DNA of 64,000 nt from Cupriavidus lacunae. GTDB lineage: Bacteria > Pseudomonadota > Gammaproteobacteria > Burkholderiales > Burkholderiaceae. Where the stretch lies: positions 1 to 64,000 of the forward strand of contig NZ_QKWJ01000036.1 in the NCBI RefSeq assembly GCF_003353055.1, read 5' to 3'. Both the position numbers and the translations under genes were made by a program. The notes under the pieces were generated by a model, which did not search any database, had not been told where the DNA came from, and saw only the letters and a list, made by a program, of their open reading frames with translations. Below, one piece after another: positions 8,289-16,872 of the stretch. The stretch's first letter is position 1. Each line of letters begins with the position of its first letter.

Positions 8289-9368
8289 TCAGGCCTCGAC
8301 CTTGAGCGTGCCGCGTTGGATCTGGTCGCGTTCCAGCGACTCGAACAGTGCCTTGAAGTTGCCTTCGCCAAAGCCTTCGTCGCCGCGGCGCTGGATGAAC
8401 TCGAAGAACACCGGACCAAGCGCGGTCTTGGAGAAGATCTGCAGCAGCAGGCGGGGCTTGCCGCCTTCCGTGGTGCCGTCCAGCAGGATGCCGCGCGACT
8501 TCAGTTGCTCGACGGGCTGGCCGTGGCCGGGCAGGCGCGTGTCCAGCGCTTCGTAGTAGTAGTCGTTCGGCGCGGTCATCAGCGGCACGCCTGCCAGCTG
8601 CAGGCGGTCGATGACCTCGATCAGGTTGTCGGTCAGGAAGGCGATGTGCTGGATGCCCTCGCCGTTGAAGGCCATCAGGAACTCTTCGATCTGGCCGGCG
8701 CCCTTGGACGATTCCTCGTTCAGCGGAATGCGGATTTTACCATCCGGCGCGGTCATGGCCTTGGAGGTCAGGCCGGTATATTCGCCTTGGATGTCGAAGT
8801 AGCGGATTTCGCGGAAGTTGAACAGTTTTTCGTAGAAGTTGGCCCAGTAAGCCATGCGGCCACGGTAGACGTTGTGGGTCAGGTGGTCGATCAGCTTCAG
8901 GCCATGGCCGACCGGGTGGCGGTCGACGCCCTCGATGAACTCGAAGTCGATGTCATAGATCGATTTGCCTTCCTCGAAGCGGTCGATCAGGTACAGCGGC
9001 GCGCCGCCGATGCCCTTGATCGCGGGCAGGCGCAGCTCCATCGGGCCGGTCGGGATCTCGACCGGCTGGGCGCCCAGTTCCAGCGCGCGGGCGTAGGCCT
9101 TGTGCGAATCCTTGACGCGGAAGGCCATGCCGCAGGCGCTCGGGCCGTGCTCGGCGGCAAAGTAGGCAGCGTGGCTGTGCGGCTCGCGGTTGACGATGAA
9201 ATTCACGTCGCCCTGGCGGAACAGCACCACGTCCTTGGAGCGGTGCTTTGCCACCAGCGTGAAGCCCATCTGCTCGAACAGCGGCTCAAGCACGTTGGGG
9301 GTGGGCGAGGCGAATTCCACGAATTCGAAGCCCATCAGCTGCATCGGGTTGTCAAACAGGTCGGCCAT
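8289..9368 (-). CDS. hppD: 4-hydroxyphenylpyruvate dioxygenase
   Basis: A 359-residue Fe(II) dioxygenase turning 4-hydroxyphenylpyruvate into homogentisate, the committed step of tyrosine catabolism. The two-domain vicinal-oxygen-chelate fold is clear; iron ligands sit in LIDHLTHNVYRG (His), EGIQHIAFLTDN (His) and GPVFFEFIQRRG (Glu). The frame runs open to 9845, but ATG 9368 (MADLFDNPMQLMGFEFVEFASP) is the family N-terminus and has GAGAAAG just before it. Permease and aminotransferase genes follow on the same strand; an Lrp-type gene diverges 237 bp upstream and is the obvious candidate regulator. Homogentisate dioxygenase and fumarylacetoacetase are not in the window. Confidence 0.95.
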   Translation of the reverse strand: MADLFDNPMQLMGFEFVEFASPTPNVLEPLFEQMGFTLVAKHRSKDVVLFRQGDVNFIVNREPHSHAAYFAAEHGPSACGMAFRVKDSHKAYARALELGAQPVEIPTGPMELRLPAIKGIGGAPLYLIDRFEEGKSIYDIDFEFIEGVDRHPVGHGLKLIDHLTHNVYRGRMAYWANFYEKLFNFREIRYFDIQGEYTGLTSKAMTAPDGKIRIPLNEESSKGAGQIEEFLMAFNGEGIQHIAFLTDNLIEVIDRLQLAGVPLMTAPNDYYYEALDTRLPGHGQPVEQLKSRGILLDGTTEGGKPRLLLQIFSKTALGPVFFEFIQRRGDEGFGEGNFKALFESLERDQIQRGTLKVEA

Positions 9369-9531
9369 GGCTTTCTCGGTAAGAACAAAAGGGGCGGGAA
9401 ATAATATTGTGGCGGCAGCACTTGCTCGTGAGGTCGGGCCGGTGCCATCCGGCTCGGCACAAACCTGTGACAGGACAGGGCTGTAGTGCGCTTGCATGGG
9501 ATGCAGTGTATATTCCGGACGGCAAAATTGG

Positions 9532-9570
9532 ATTTCGTAAAACAGGCAGGGAAACCCTAGATTATGAAAT
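9532..9570. promoter_or_regulatory. inverted repeat in the hppD/Lrp divergent promoter region
   Basis: ATTTCGTAA (9532-9540) and TTATGAAAT (9562-9570) form a near-perfect inverted repeat (8 of 9), centres 30 bp apart, in an AT-rich intergenic stretch. Lrp/AsnC proteins bind such imperfect palindromes about three helical turns apart. It sits just upstream of the Lrp gene and would suit autoregulation plus control of hppD. Confidence 0.45.
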
Positions 9571-9605
9571 TTGATTGCATGAATATCTGAGATGAGGAAA
9601 TCAAA

Positions 9606-10079
9606 GTGCAAACGATCGAGCTGGACCGTACCGATCGCCGCTTGCTGGGGGTGTTGCAGGAGCAGGGGCGGGCTTCCAACCTGGAGCTGGCCGAGGCCAT
9701 TGCGCTGTCGCCGGCGCAGACCTTGCGGCGCCACCGCCGCCTGGAAGAGGCCGGGCTGGTCAAGCGCTATGAGGCGCGGCTGGACGCGGCCGCGCTGGGT
9801 TTCGGCGTGGTCGCCTTTATCCATGTGACGATGGAGCGTGGGCATATCCGCGACCTGTCCAACTTCAAGCGCCTGGTGGCGGAGCTGGCGCAGATCCAGG
9901 AATGCTTCTCCGTGACCGGCGATATCGACTACGTGCTCAAGGTGGTCGCCAAGGACCTGAAATCGCTGTCAGACTTCCTGCTCGATACGCTGATGCGGAT
10001 TCCGGGCGTCAGCGGCGTGAAGTCCAGCGTGTGCCTTGACGAGATCAAGTGCACCAGCGCGGTGCCGATGGAGGCCTGA
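9606..10079 (+). CDS. Lrp/AsnC family transcriptional regulator, probably of tyrosine catabolism
   Basis: A 157-residue regulator: winged HTH at the N-terminus (LDRTDRRLLGVLQEQGRASNLELAEAIALSPAQTLRRHRRLEEAGLV) and a C-terminal RAM ligand-sensing domain (FSVTGDIDYVLKVVAKDLKSLSDFLLDTLMRIPGVSGVKSSVCLDEIK). GTG start at 9606 is supported by GAGATGAGGA about seven bases upstream. Divergent from hppD, so it likely senses an aromatic amino acid and controls hppD, aroP and tyrB. Dimer/octamer assembly is known for the family; effector identity is inferred from context only. Confidence 0.88.
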   Translation: MQTIELDRTDRRLLGVLQEQGRASNLELAEAIALSPAQTLRRHRRLEEAGLVKRYEARLDAAALGFGVVAFIHVTMERGHIRDLSNFKRLVAELAQIQECFSVTGDIDYVLKVVAKDLKSLSDFLLDTLMRIPGVSGVKSSVCLDEIKCTSAVPMEA

Positions 10080-10089
10080 CGCCGGCGGC

Positions 10090-12271
10090 TCAGTCCGGCT
10101 TCGGGTCGCGCCGGTCGCACTGGACATTCATGGCGCGGCATACGGCGCACCATGATGGCCGCGACCCGGGCGTGACGCCGCAGTGGGGGCCCTGATCGGC
10201 CAGGTTGCCAGAGGGGGTGGCTGATCCGGACTCAGGCGCGCTGACCGCTACCGGCACCCGCACGGCCGCCGTGCGCGGCCGGACCCCTCCGGCCCAGGCC
10301 TGCGACACCGCGGCATCCAGCGCCTGCAGGCCAACCGGCTTGACGATCACGGCGTTCATGCCCGCGGCCAGGGCCGCGGCGTGGTCGCTGGTGACGGCCG
10401 ATGATCGGCACGCTGCCGTGCGCGTCTGCGCGCGCCCGCACGGCGCGCGTGAAATCGAGGCCATCCATGACCGGCATGGCGCAGTCGCAGACGATCATGT
10501 CGAAACTGTCTCGGTCCAGCCTGGCCAGCGCCTCGCGGCCGTCGCAGGCGGCGCTCACGCGGTGGCCCAGGTGCTCCAGCTGGCGCTGCAGCAGCAGCCG
10601 GTTGGGCGCGTGGTCGTCGATCACCAGGATGCTGGCCTGGCGCCGCGCGCAGCCGGCCATGGGCAGGGGCGGCGCCGGTTCCGCCGACTCCGCCGCGACG
10701 GCAACCGTGAGCGGCAGCGACACCACCACGCGCGTGCCCTGGCCCGGCTGGCTGGTGAGCGTGATCCGGCCACCCATCGCACCGGCCAGGCGCCGGCAGA
10801 TCGCCAGGCCCAGACCGGTGCCGCCGGCGCGCGGGTGCGAGCGTCCGTGGACTTGCTCGAACGGTTCGAACAAGCGCGCCTGGGCCTCGGCAGGAATGCC
10901 GATGCCGGTGTCGGAGACGGTCAGCATGACGTGCTGTACGCCGTCGTGGGGCGCTTGCGCATCGAGCCTGACATGGATCGTGCCGCTGTCGGTAAAGCGC
11001 ACCGCATTGGAAACCAGGTTGGCCAGGATCTGCCGGAATCGCAGCGCGTCGACCTGATGCAGCGGCGCGAGCGCGGCGCCGATGCCGCTGGTCAGGGGCA
11101 GGCCTTTCTGCGCGGCCACGGAGCCGAAGATCAGCAGGGTGTCCTTGACCAGTCCTGACAGCGATGCGGGCGCCGGGTGGATGCTGAACTTGCCCGCCTC
11201 CAGCTTGGACAGGTCCAGGATGTCGTCGATCAGCGCCAGCAGGCCCAGCGCCGACTTGTGCGCGGTGACCAGTTGCAGGCGCTGGTCCTCCGACAGCTGG
11301 CAGCCTGCCAGGGTCAGTTCCAGCATGCCGGTGATGGCATTCATCGGGGTGCGGATTTCATGGCTGACCGACGCCAGGAAGGTGGACTTGGCGCGGTTGG
11401 CGGCTTCGGCTTCGGCCTTGGCGCGTGCCAGTTCGGCCAGCATGTCGTGGCGCTCGGTCAGGTCCACGCAGCCGCCGGCCAGGCCCTTGACGGTGCCATC
11501 GGCGCCGCGCAACGGCGTCAGCCAGTTCAGCACGTGGTGGGTGCGCCCGCCCAGGCGCAGGCACCGGTCCTTGTGCAGCGGCTCGCCGTCTTCAATCACC
11601 TTGCGGTAGTCGCGCGCCACTTCCGCCATGTCGACGGCAAGGGGGTGGGCCTGCAGGGTGGCGTCCAGCGGCTGCCCGCGCAGTGTTTCGCGCGTGGCGC
11701 CCAGCAGTTGTTCATAGCTGTGGTTGCAGGTGATGAGGCGCAGCGAGGCGTCGCGCAGGTAGACCGGCTGGGGAATGCCGTCGAGCAGCGCCGACTGGAT
11801 CGCAACGCTGTCCTGCAGTGCAATTTCAGCGGCCCGGCGCCGGCGCACCTCGCGGTACAGGACCAGGATCCATGCCAGCAGGCATGGCGTGACAAGGCAG
11901 AGCACGGCGGTGGACCAGCCCAGCAGCCGCATATGCGGATGCGGTCCTGCGGTCGTGGCCAGGGCTGGTCTGGGCGCCCAGTCGGGGATCTCCGGCACCG
12001 GCTGCGGCGCCGGTGCCGATTGCATTGCCGCGGATGCCTGCAGCGATGTCGCCGGCGCAGCGCCGGCGCATATCGACAGGGCAACGGACAGCGCCACGGC
12101 ACATGCCAGGCGCCAGCCACGCGCCAGGCGGTGTCCCGCCGGCGCGATCCAGCCCGTCGGGGCTTGCGGCAGGGCGGATGCAGCCGAACCGGCAGCAGCG
12201 CGATGCGCGCATGTGGCGGCCGAAGGCGGCGCGGCGGGGAATGGTTGGTGCAAAGACAAGCGGGTCGGCAC
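10090..12271 (-). CDS. hybrid sensor histidine kinase (BvgS-like core), frameshifted in the receiver domain
   Basis: Two hydrophobic segments (about residues 53-71 and 117-139) enclose only some 45 periplasmic residues, so the Venus-flytrap sensors of BvgS are absent. A PAS domain (about 160-280), HisKA with phospho-His304 (ASVSHEIRTPMNA), HATPase (ILANLVSNAVRFTDSG, DTGIGIP, GTGLGLAI) and a receiver domain (VIDDHAPNRLLLQ, acceptor Asp in MIVCDCAMPVMDG) follow. At about 10397-10405 one extra G shifts the frame: PII is followed by out-of-frame sequence until 10232, while the +1 frame gives AVTSDHAAALAAGMNAVIVKPVG and runs to 10090. No Hpt domain is present; a separate Hpt gene lies beyond the divergent regulator. 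GTG 12271 is a weak start; a start further inside is possible. Confidence 0.8.
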
Positions 12272-12685
12272 GTAAGGAGAAGAATGGGGGCTTTCATCGC
12301 ATGGGTTGAAGCGGTGAAAGCAGGGTTATCTTCACTCTAGGGGCGCGGCCTCGCGTTCTCATTAAGACGAATCTTAAATTGAGGGGGAAATTTCGGAATC
12401 ACATCCGCCCGACGCCTGTCACGTCACATATCGGACACAATCTTGGCCTCGCTTCACTTGCGGTCTGCCCCTGCCGGGGATGGCGTTCATGGGTGTAACG
12501 GCCGCGCTATGATCTGGCATGCCCGCTGTGAATCACATGACTGCCGGTCTGCCATGGACAGACCGGGTTTTCAGAAGAAACGAACCGCCCCTCGGAAATT
12601 TCCGGTGCCCTCCGGCGCAATTGCTGAGCACAATGAGGTGCCCGGTCTCCCGGACACCGAGGCGTTTTGCTATGGAGTTCAAGCT

Positions 12686-13309
12686 GTGGCCACAATCCTG
12701 ATCGTCGATGACCACCCACCCGTGCGGGTCGTACTCAAGACGCACCTGTCCCAGGTGCTGGGCGTGACGCACGTGCTGGAGGCCGACAATGGCCAGGCTG
12801 CCATCGAGATCGTGCGGCAATACACACCAGACGTGGTGATCCTGGACCTGGATATCCCCAAGATCAACGGGCTGGACGTGATTCCCCGCCTCAAGGCCAG
12901 TCATCCGGCGGTGCGCATCCTGGTCATTTCCGGCCAGGACCAGAACACATTCGCCCCGCGCGCGCGCCAGGCCGGCGCCCATGGCTTTGTCAGCAAGACG
13001 CAGGAACTGGCAGAGATCGTCCGCTGCGCGGAATCCGTGCTGGCCGGCTATACGGTGATGCCGGAGATCGACCACGGCAAATCAGGGAACTCCGATGAAG
13101 CCGAGCGCCTGGCCACGCTTTCCGACAAGGAACTGGTGGTCATGCAGATGCTTGCCAAGGGCATGTCCAACAAGGAAATCGGCGAAGTCATGTTTATTTC
13201 CAACAAGACAGTCAGCACGCACAAGACCCGGGTCATGGAAAAGCTGGGGGCGAAATCGATCGTCGATGTCATCGATTTTGCGCGGCGCCACCATATTGCG
13301 GTCGGGTAG
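12686..13309 (+). CDS. LuxR-type response regulator, BvgA/EvgA-like
   Basis: A 207-residue NarL/FixJ-family regulator: receiver domain from ATILIVDDHPPVRVVLK with phospho-acceptor in VVILDLDIPKINGLDV and the conserved Lys in GFVSKTQEL, then a GerE helix-turn-helix (LSDKELVVMQMLAKGMSNKEIGEVMFISNKTVSTHKTRVMEKL). The frame is open from 12443, but the domain begins right at GTG 12686, which has GGAG nine bases upstream and gives the length usual for BvgA/EvgA. It diverges from the hybrid kinase gene and precedes the Hpt gene by 25 bp, so kinase, Hpt and regulator form one phosphorelay. Output genes are unknown. Confidence 0.88.
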   Translation: MATILIVDDHPPVRVVLKTHLSQVLGVTHVLEADNGQAAIEIVRQYTPDVVILDLDIPKINGLDVIPRLKASHPAVRILVISGQDQNTFAPRARQAGAHGFVSKTQELAEIVRCAESVLAGYTVMPEIDHGKSGNSDEAERLATLSDKELVVMQMLAKGMSNKEIGEVMFISNKTVSTHKTRVMEKLGAKSIVDVIDFARRHHIAVG

Positions 13310-13334
13310 TGGAGATGCTGCCCATGAGTCGCCC

Positions 13335-14021
13335 ATGAACGGCGCGCTGTTGCTTGCCTCGGCCGGTGACACGCACTGGGTAGGCAGTGTCGCCCGGATC
13401 CTGCGTGACCTCGGCTTTGCGGTGCAGACCGGCATGCCCGTGTCGTCCGCCACCGCGGACATTGGCCTGGTGATTGCCGATGCCGATGCCGATACCGGAA
13501 TCCCTGACACCCTGCTGGGCGCATGGCGAGGCGCCGGCGCGGTCTGCGCCCTGGTGCTGGCGCCCGATGCGGCGCGCACGCTCGCTTGCGGCGAGGCCGG
13601 AGTGGCTTGTCTGCGCCAGCCGGTGACCGAAGCGGCTATCCTCGGCCTGCTGATCAGCCAGCATTACGTGGCACTCACCGCGCGCGAGGCCGCGGGTGTC
13701 GAGCAGACCATCGCCGAGCAGACCTTCGGCAATCCAGCATTCGCCGCGGAACTGGTGCAGGCCCTCGTGAGCTCGACCCGGACCGACCTGGCGCGGTTGC
13801 GCGCGGCGGCGGATGATCTGGATACGGTGCGAGGCGTCGCCCACCGGCTCAAAGCTCCCGCGCACTACGTCGGCTGCCATGCGCTGCGGCTGATGGCGCA
13901 GCGGCTGGAAGACGCTGCCCGCGACGGCGATGCCGCCACTGCCGCAGCGCTGGCGGCGATCGTGGGGCCAACAATGGTACGGCTGCTCAGCCTGCTTGCC
14001 ACGCTGCCTGCGGCGGAATAA
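13335..14021 (+). CDS. stand-alone Hpt (histidine phosphotransfer) protein with degenerate receiver-like N-terminus
   Basis: A 228-residue protein. Residues 1-115 look like a receiver fold without the phospho-acceptor signature (GALLLASAGDTHWVGSVARILRDLGF, then ADADADTGIPDTLL). The C-terminal half has a four-helix Hpt domain with the motif VAHRLKAPAHYVGC, its His being the phospho-site. The layout equals the C-terminal part of BvgS/EvgS released as its own gene, directly behind the LuxR regulator and divergent from a hybrid kinase lacking Hpt. ATG 13335 is the only good start; its ribosome site is weak, suggesting coupling to the upstream gene. Phosphate would pass kinase His, receiver Asp, this Hpt, then the LuxR regulator. 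Confidence 0.8.
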   Translation: MNGALLLASAGDTHWVGSVARILRDLGFAVQTGMPVSSATADIGLVIADADADTGIPDTLLGAWRGAGAVCALVLAPDAARTLACGEAGVACLRQPVTEAAILGLLISQHYVALTAREAAGVEQTIAEQTFGNPAFAAELVQALVSSTRTDLARLRAAADDLDTVRGVAHRLKAPAHYVGCHALRLMAQRLEDAARDGDAATAAALAAIVGPTMVRLLSLLATLPAAE

Positions 14022-14050
14022 ACGCTAAATCGCGCTGAAAATATACCGGG

Positions 14051-14145
14051 CCGGGAATACACCGAATTGGCGCAATGCCGGCGGTTGATTATTCTGGAAT
14101 GCATGACGGTGCCGACTTTCATTATCCGGGAATAAACGGTGCCGA
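14051..14145. promoter_or_regulatory. paired direct repeats upstream of the small membrane-protein gene
   Basis: CCGGGAATA occurs at 14051-14059 and 14126-14134, and ACGGTGCCGA at 14106-14115 and 14136-14145 (30 bp apart). The stretch 14022-14180 is the most AT-rich of the neighbourhood. Repeated motifs at helical spacing suggest regulator sites, possibly for the adjacent response regulator, but no direct evidence links them. Confidence 0.3.
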
Positions 14146-14273
14146 TTAATCTGATTCGGGACTGATTCAATGCGGGGTTAATGTGGCGTGGATACTGGCG
14201 GCGCCGCATGTGGCCGGATTTTCAATTTCGGCAGCTGCTGGTATTTTCCGGGGAGAAGGGCGTGGCCCAGATC

Positions 14274-14768
14274 ATGGCATCGATGCCGGACTCGGCGTTC
14301 TATTTCCACCTGGCCGCGGTGGCGTTGCTGCTGCTGGGGCTGGCCGCGTTTCGCGCGGTCTGCTACGTGATGGCAACCGCCGACGGGCGCAAGGCCCGGG
14401 CCGGGCATATGGTGCTGGTCAGCGCCGGGCGGCTGCTGGCCCTGGGCGGCATCTGGACCGCCATCGTCTACGGCCATGGCGCCTCGGAGCGGGCCAGTGC
14501 GCACAACTGCCGCCGCTTGCCCGCGGTGGATGCGGCCGTCCGCTACGCTGCGGAATACTGCTACCTGGGCCGTGAGCGGGTGTTGCTGCGCATCTATGGC
14601 CCGGAGCGCGACCGCTTGCTGGCCCATCGCACTTTCACCAGCGCGGGGCCGGTGCAGCTCAGCTGGGACGGCCAAGCCGTGGTGTTTGACCCCGCCGCGC
14701 CGGGCAGGAAAGGGCGGCTGGCGTTGCCGCCGACGCTGGGCGACCGGTTGCTGGCGCGGCTGCCCTGA
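14274..14768 (+). CDS. small membrane protein, function unknown
   Basis: About 164 residues with two hydrophobic segments near the N-terminus (FHLAAVALLLLGLAAFRAVC and LVSAGRLLALGGIWTAIVYG) followed by a soluble tail of about 95 residues with two pairs of scattered cysteines and an SWDGQAVVFDP segment. I do not recognise the family. The frame is open from 14181; ATG 14274 (MASMPDSAF) was chosen because the two helices then start close to the N-terminus and GGAGAAGG lies upstream. It follows the Hpt gene by 252 bp and converges with the patatin gene, stops six bases apart. Codon use is like neighbours, so it is probably a real gene. Confidence 0.55.
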   Translation: MASMPDSAFYFHLAAVALLLLGLAAFRAVCYVMATADGRKARAGHMVLVSAGRLLALGGIWTAIVYGHGASERASAHNCRRLPAVDAAVRYAAEYCYLGRERVLLRIYGPERDRLLAHRTFTSAGPVQLSWDGQAVVFDPAAPGRKGRLALPPTLGDRLLARLP

Positions 14769-14774
14769 GCGGCT

Positions 14775-15677
14775 TCAGTGGGGCGCCGCCTCCGGGATAT
14801 CGGCGCTGCAGCTGGGCGTCGCTTCGTCATGCGAATGCGGCGCCAGCGCGCCCGGTATGCGCTGGCTGTCCAGGCCCTTGCCTTGCAGCCACTCCGCGGT
14901 CGTGGCCGCGGCACGGTCGATCAGTTCGCCGCACTTGGAGTAGTCGTAGGGTGAGATATCGAGCGGGCACAGCGGCGGCACCACACTGATCTGCGCGCGG
15001 TCGGCGAAGTGCTGCAGGTCGTTCACGAGCTGGCGCGCCACCAGCAGCGAGAGCGCATTGAACGCATGCTCCAGCGCGCCGCGCGGCGGGCGGCGCTCAG
15101 CACAGGTGAAGCCCGCGGGCAGCACGATCACGCGCGTGGCGCCCAGTGCGATTGCGGTGGACACCGGGGTATTGTTGGCCACGCCGCCGTCGATCAGCGT
15201 ACGGCCCTCGAACTGCACCGGCGGGAACACGCCGGGGATGGCGGCGCTGGCCAGCACCGCATCGACGATGCTGCCGCTGGACAGCAAGACTTCGTCGCCA
15301 CTGTGCATGTCGGTGGCCACCACATGCAGCGGCAGTTCCGCCGCTTCCAGCCGCCGCGGCCCGAAGTGCTGCGCCAGCAGCCTGCGCAGCCCGGCCGCCT
15401 CCACCAGGTGGCCGCGGTTGCCGCCGAACATGCTCCAGACGCTGCGCCAGCCCCACGGCAGGATGTCCGCGCGCCGGATGCCGCGCCACAGCGCGTCAAG
15501 CCGGCCGGCGCCGGCCACGCCCGGATTGCAGGCAAAGTAGGCGCCGTTGATGGCGCCGGCCGAGGCGCCGATCACGATATCGGGCATCACGCCCCAGGCC
15601 ACCAGTTCGCGCAGCATGCCGACCTGGATCGCACCGAGGCTGCCGCCGCCGGCAAATACGAAGGCTGTCTTGTCCAT
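14775..15677 (-). CDS. patatin-like phospholipase family protein
   Basis: A 300-residue patatin/RssA-type lipid acyl hydrolase with a Ser-Asp dyad. The oxyanion loop GGGSLG (residues 10-15), nucleophile elbow GASAG with Ser39, and catalytic Asp163 in LIDGGVANNTP are all present. No signal peptide and no transmembrane helix, so it acts in the cytoplasm or at the inner membrane face. Family members cleave acyl chains from membrane phospholipids; the physiological substrate is not predictable. Stand-alone gene, convergent with the small membrane-protein gene. Confidence 0.9.
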   Translation of the reverse strand: MDKTAFVFAGGGSLGAIQVGMLRELVAWGVMPDIVIGASAGAINGAYFACNPGVAGAGRLDALWRGIRRADILPWGWRSVWSMFGGNRGHLVEAAGLRRLLAQHFGPRRLEAAELPLHVVATDMHSGDEVLLSSGSIVDAVLASAAIPGVFPPVQFEGRTLIDGGVANNTPVSTAIALGATRVIVLPAGFTCAERRPPRGALEHAFNALSLLVARQLVNDLQHFADRAQISVVPPLCPLDISPYDYSKCGELIDRAAATTAEWLQGKGLDSQRIPGALAPHSHDEATPSCSADIPEAAPH

Positions 15678-15941
15678 GGTTGTCGAGGCGGGGCCAGGAT
15701 TCGGCGCCCCTTGTTCCTTTCCGTGTCCGGTGTCCTGAGCAAAGCATAGGCGACATCCGGGTCGTTGTGCAGGGCGGCGGCAAAGTGACTGACGCGCTGC
15801 GCGCGTCCAGGTGCGGCGGCCATGGTGATGGCACCGGACACCGGCGCCGCTTCGTTAATTACGCAATTAACCGCCAAAAATTTCCCCCGACCGCCTGCCT
15901 TGGCCAGCAGCGGCCTGGTCGGGATTGCGCAGGGCTGCGGT

Positions 15942-16673
15942 TTAATCGAGAAACTCGTCTACGGAAATGCCGAGTTGCCCGGCCATGTGTTCAACCAGGC
16001 TTTGCAGCTTCGCCACCTTCTCGGTCAGCGCCTGCTGCTCGGCGCGCAACTGTTCGATTTCGCCCGGTGAGGCAGTGGCGGCATCCATGGCGCGCACGGC
16101 ATCGTCGGCGGCCGCTGCGGCGCTGACTTCGCCGCTGAGCAGGTGCATCCAGCGGCTTTCACGCGCGCCCGGGGCACGCTGCAGTCGCACGACGAAGGGC
16201 GGCGCATGGCTGGCCAGTTCGTCGAGGAAGGCCTCGACCGAAGAGATATCGGCAAAACCGTGCAGGCGCGCGGTATTCAGGCGCAGTTCCGCCGCGGTCT
16301 GCGGGCCGCGCAGCAGCAGCATCGCCAGCAGGGCAACGGACTGGCTGGGCACGGCCAGCACACGCTGCATATTGTGCTCGAAGCGCGGCACGCGGCTGCT
16401 GCTGCCCTCAAAGACCAGGCTCAGGCCCTTGAGGCCGTCGATGGCCTCCAGGATCTCGGCCTCGCTGACGTTCATCACCGGGGTGCGGGCGGTCTTCTGG
16501 TTGCACCCCGAGGCCAGCGCGTTGAGCGACAGCGGGTAGGTATCGGGCACGGTGTGCTGTTTTTCGACCAGAACGCCAAGCACGCGGCCTTCGACGGGCG
16601 TCAGGGGGCGCAAGGCCGGGCGGACGGGGCGGTCGCCGGTCTGGCTGGCGTCGGATTCAGGGTTGGAATGCAT
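15942..16673 (-). CDS. yceH: YceH family protein (DUF480)
   Basis: A 243-residue protein made of two winged-helix domains, as in the YceH structure: LTPVEGRVLGVLVEKQHTVPDTYPLSLNALASGCNQKTARTPVMN is the family signature, followed by LAMLLLRGPQTAAELRLNT and SRWMHLLSGEV. A C-terminal coiled coil (IEQLRAEQQALTEKVAKLQSLVEHMAGQLG) is added. The frame is open to 17201 across the neighbouring gene, but ATG 16673 matches the family start. Role unknown; DNA or nucleoid binding is likely from fold. Divergent from the cNMP-flavoprotein gene with 199 bp between. Confidence 0.88.
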   Translation of the reverse strand: MHSNPESDASQTGDRPVRPALRPLTPVEGRVLGVLVEKQHTVPDTYPLSLNALASGCNQKTARTPVMNVSEAEILEAIDGLKGLSLVFEGSSSRVPRFEHNMQRVLAVPSQSVALLAMLLLRGPQTAAELRLNTARLHGFADISSVEAFLDELASHAPPFVVRLQRAPGARESRWMHLLSGEVSAAAAADDAVRAMDAATASPGEIEQLRAEQQALTEKVAKLQSLVEHMAGQLGISVDEFLD

Positions 16674-16872
16674 CAAGGCTGGTTTTTTGCTGAAGGTGGC
16701 GGCGGATGCCGACACGCCGAGGCGCTCATTCAATCCGAAGCGGGCGCAATCCGCAACTGTGCCGTCTTCCGGGGCCTCGCATTCTGCGCCGTGCCGACTA
16801 CTATCGATAGGCCGCGCCGCGGCAGCCGGGAAGGGGCAATCGAGCAAGCGCGGATCCACACGGGGAGGCAGC

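Noticed and set aside
8289..9845. N-terminally extended HPPD
   Set aside because: Extension of about 159 codons overlaps the divergent Lrp gene and promoter; family starts at MADLFDNP.
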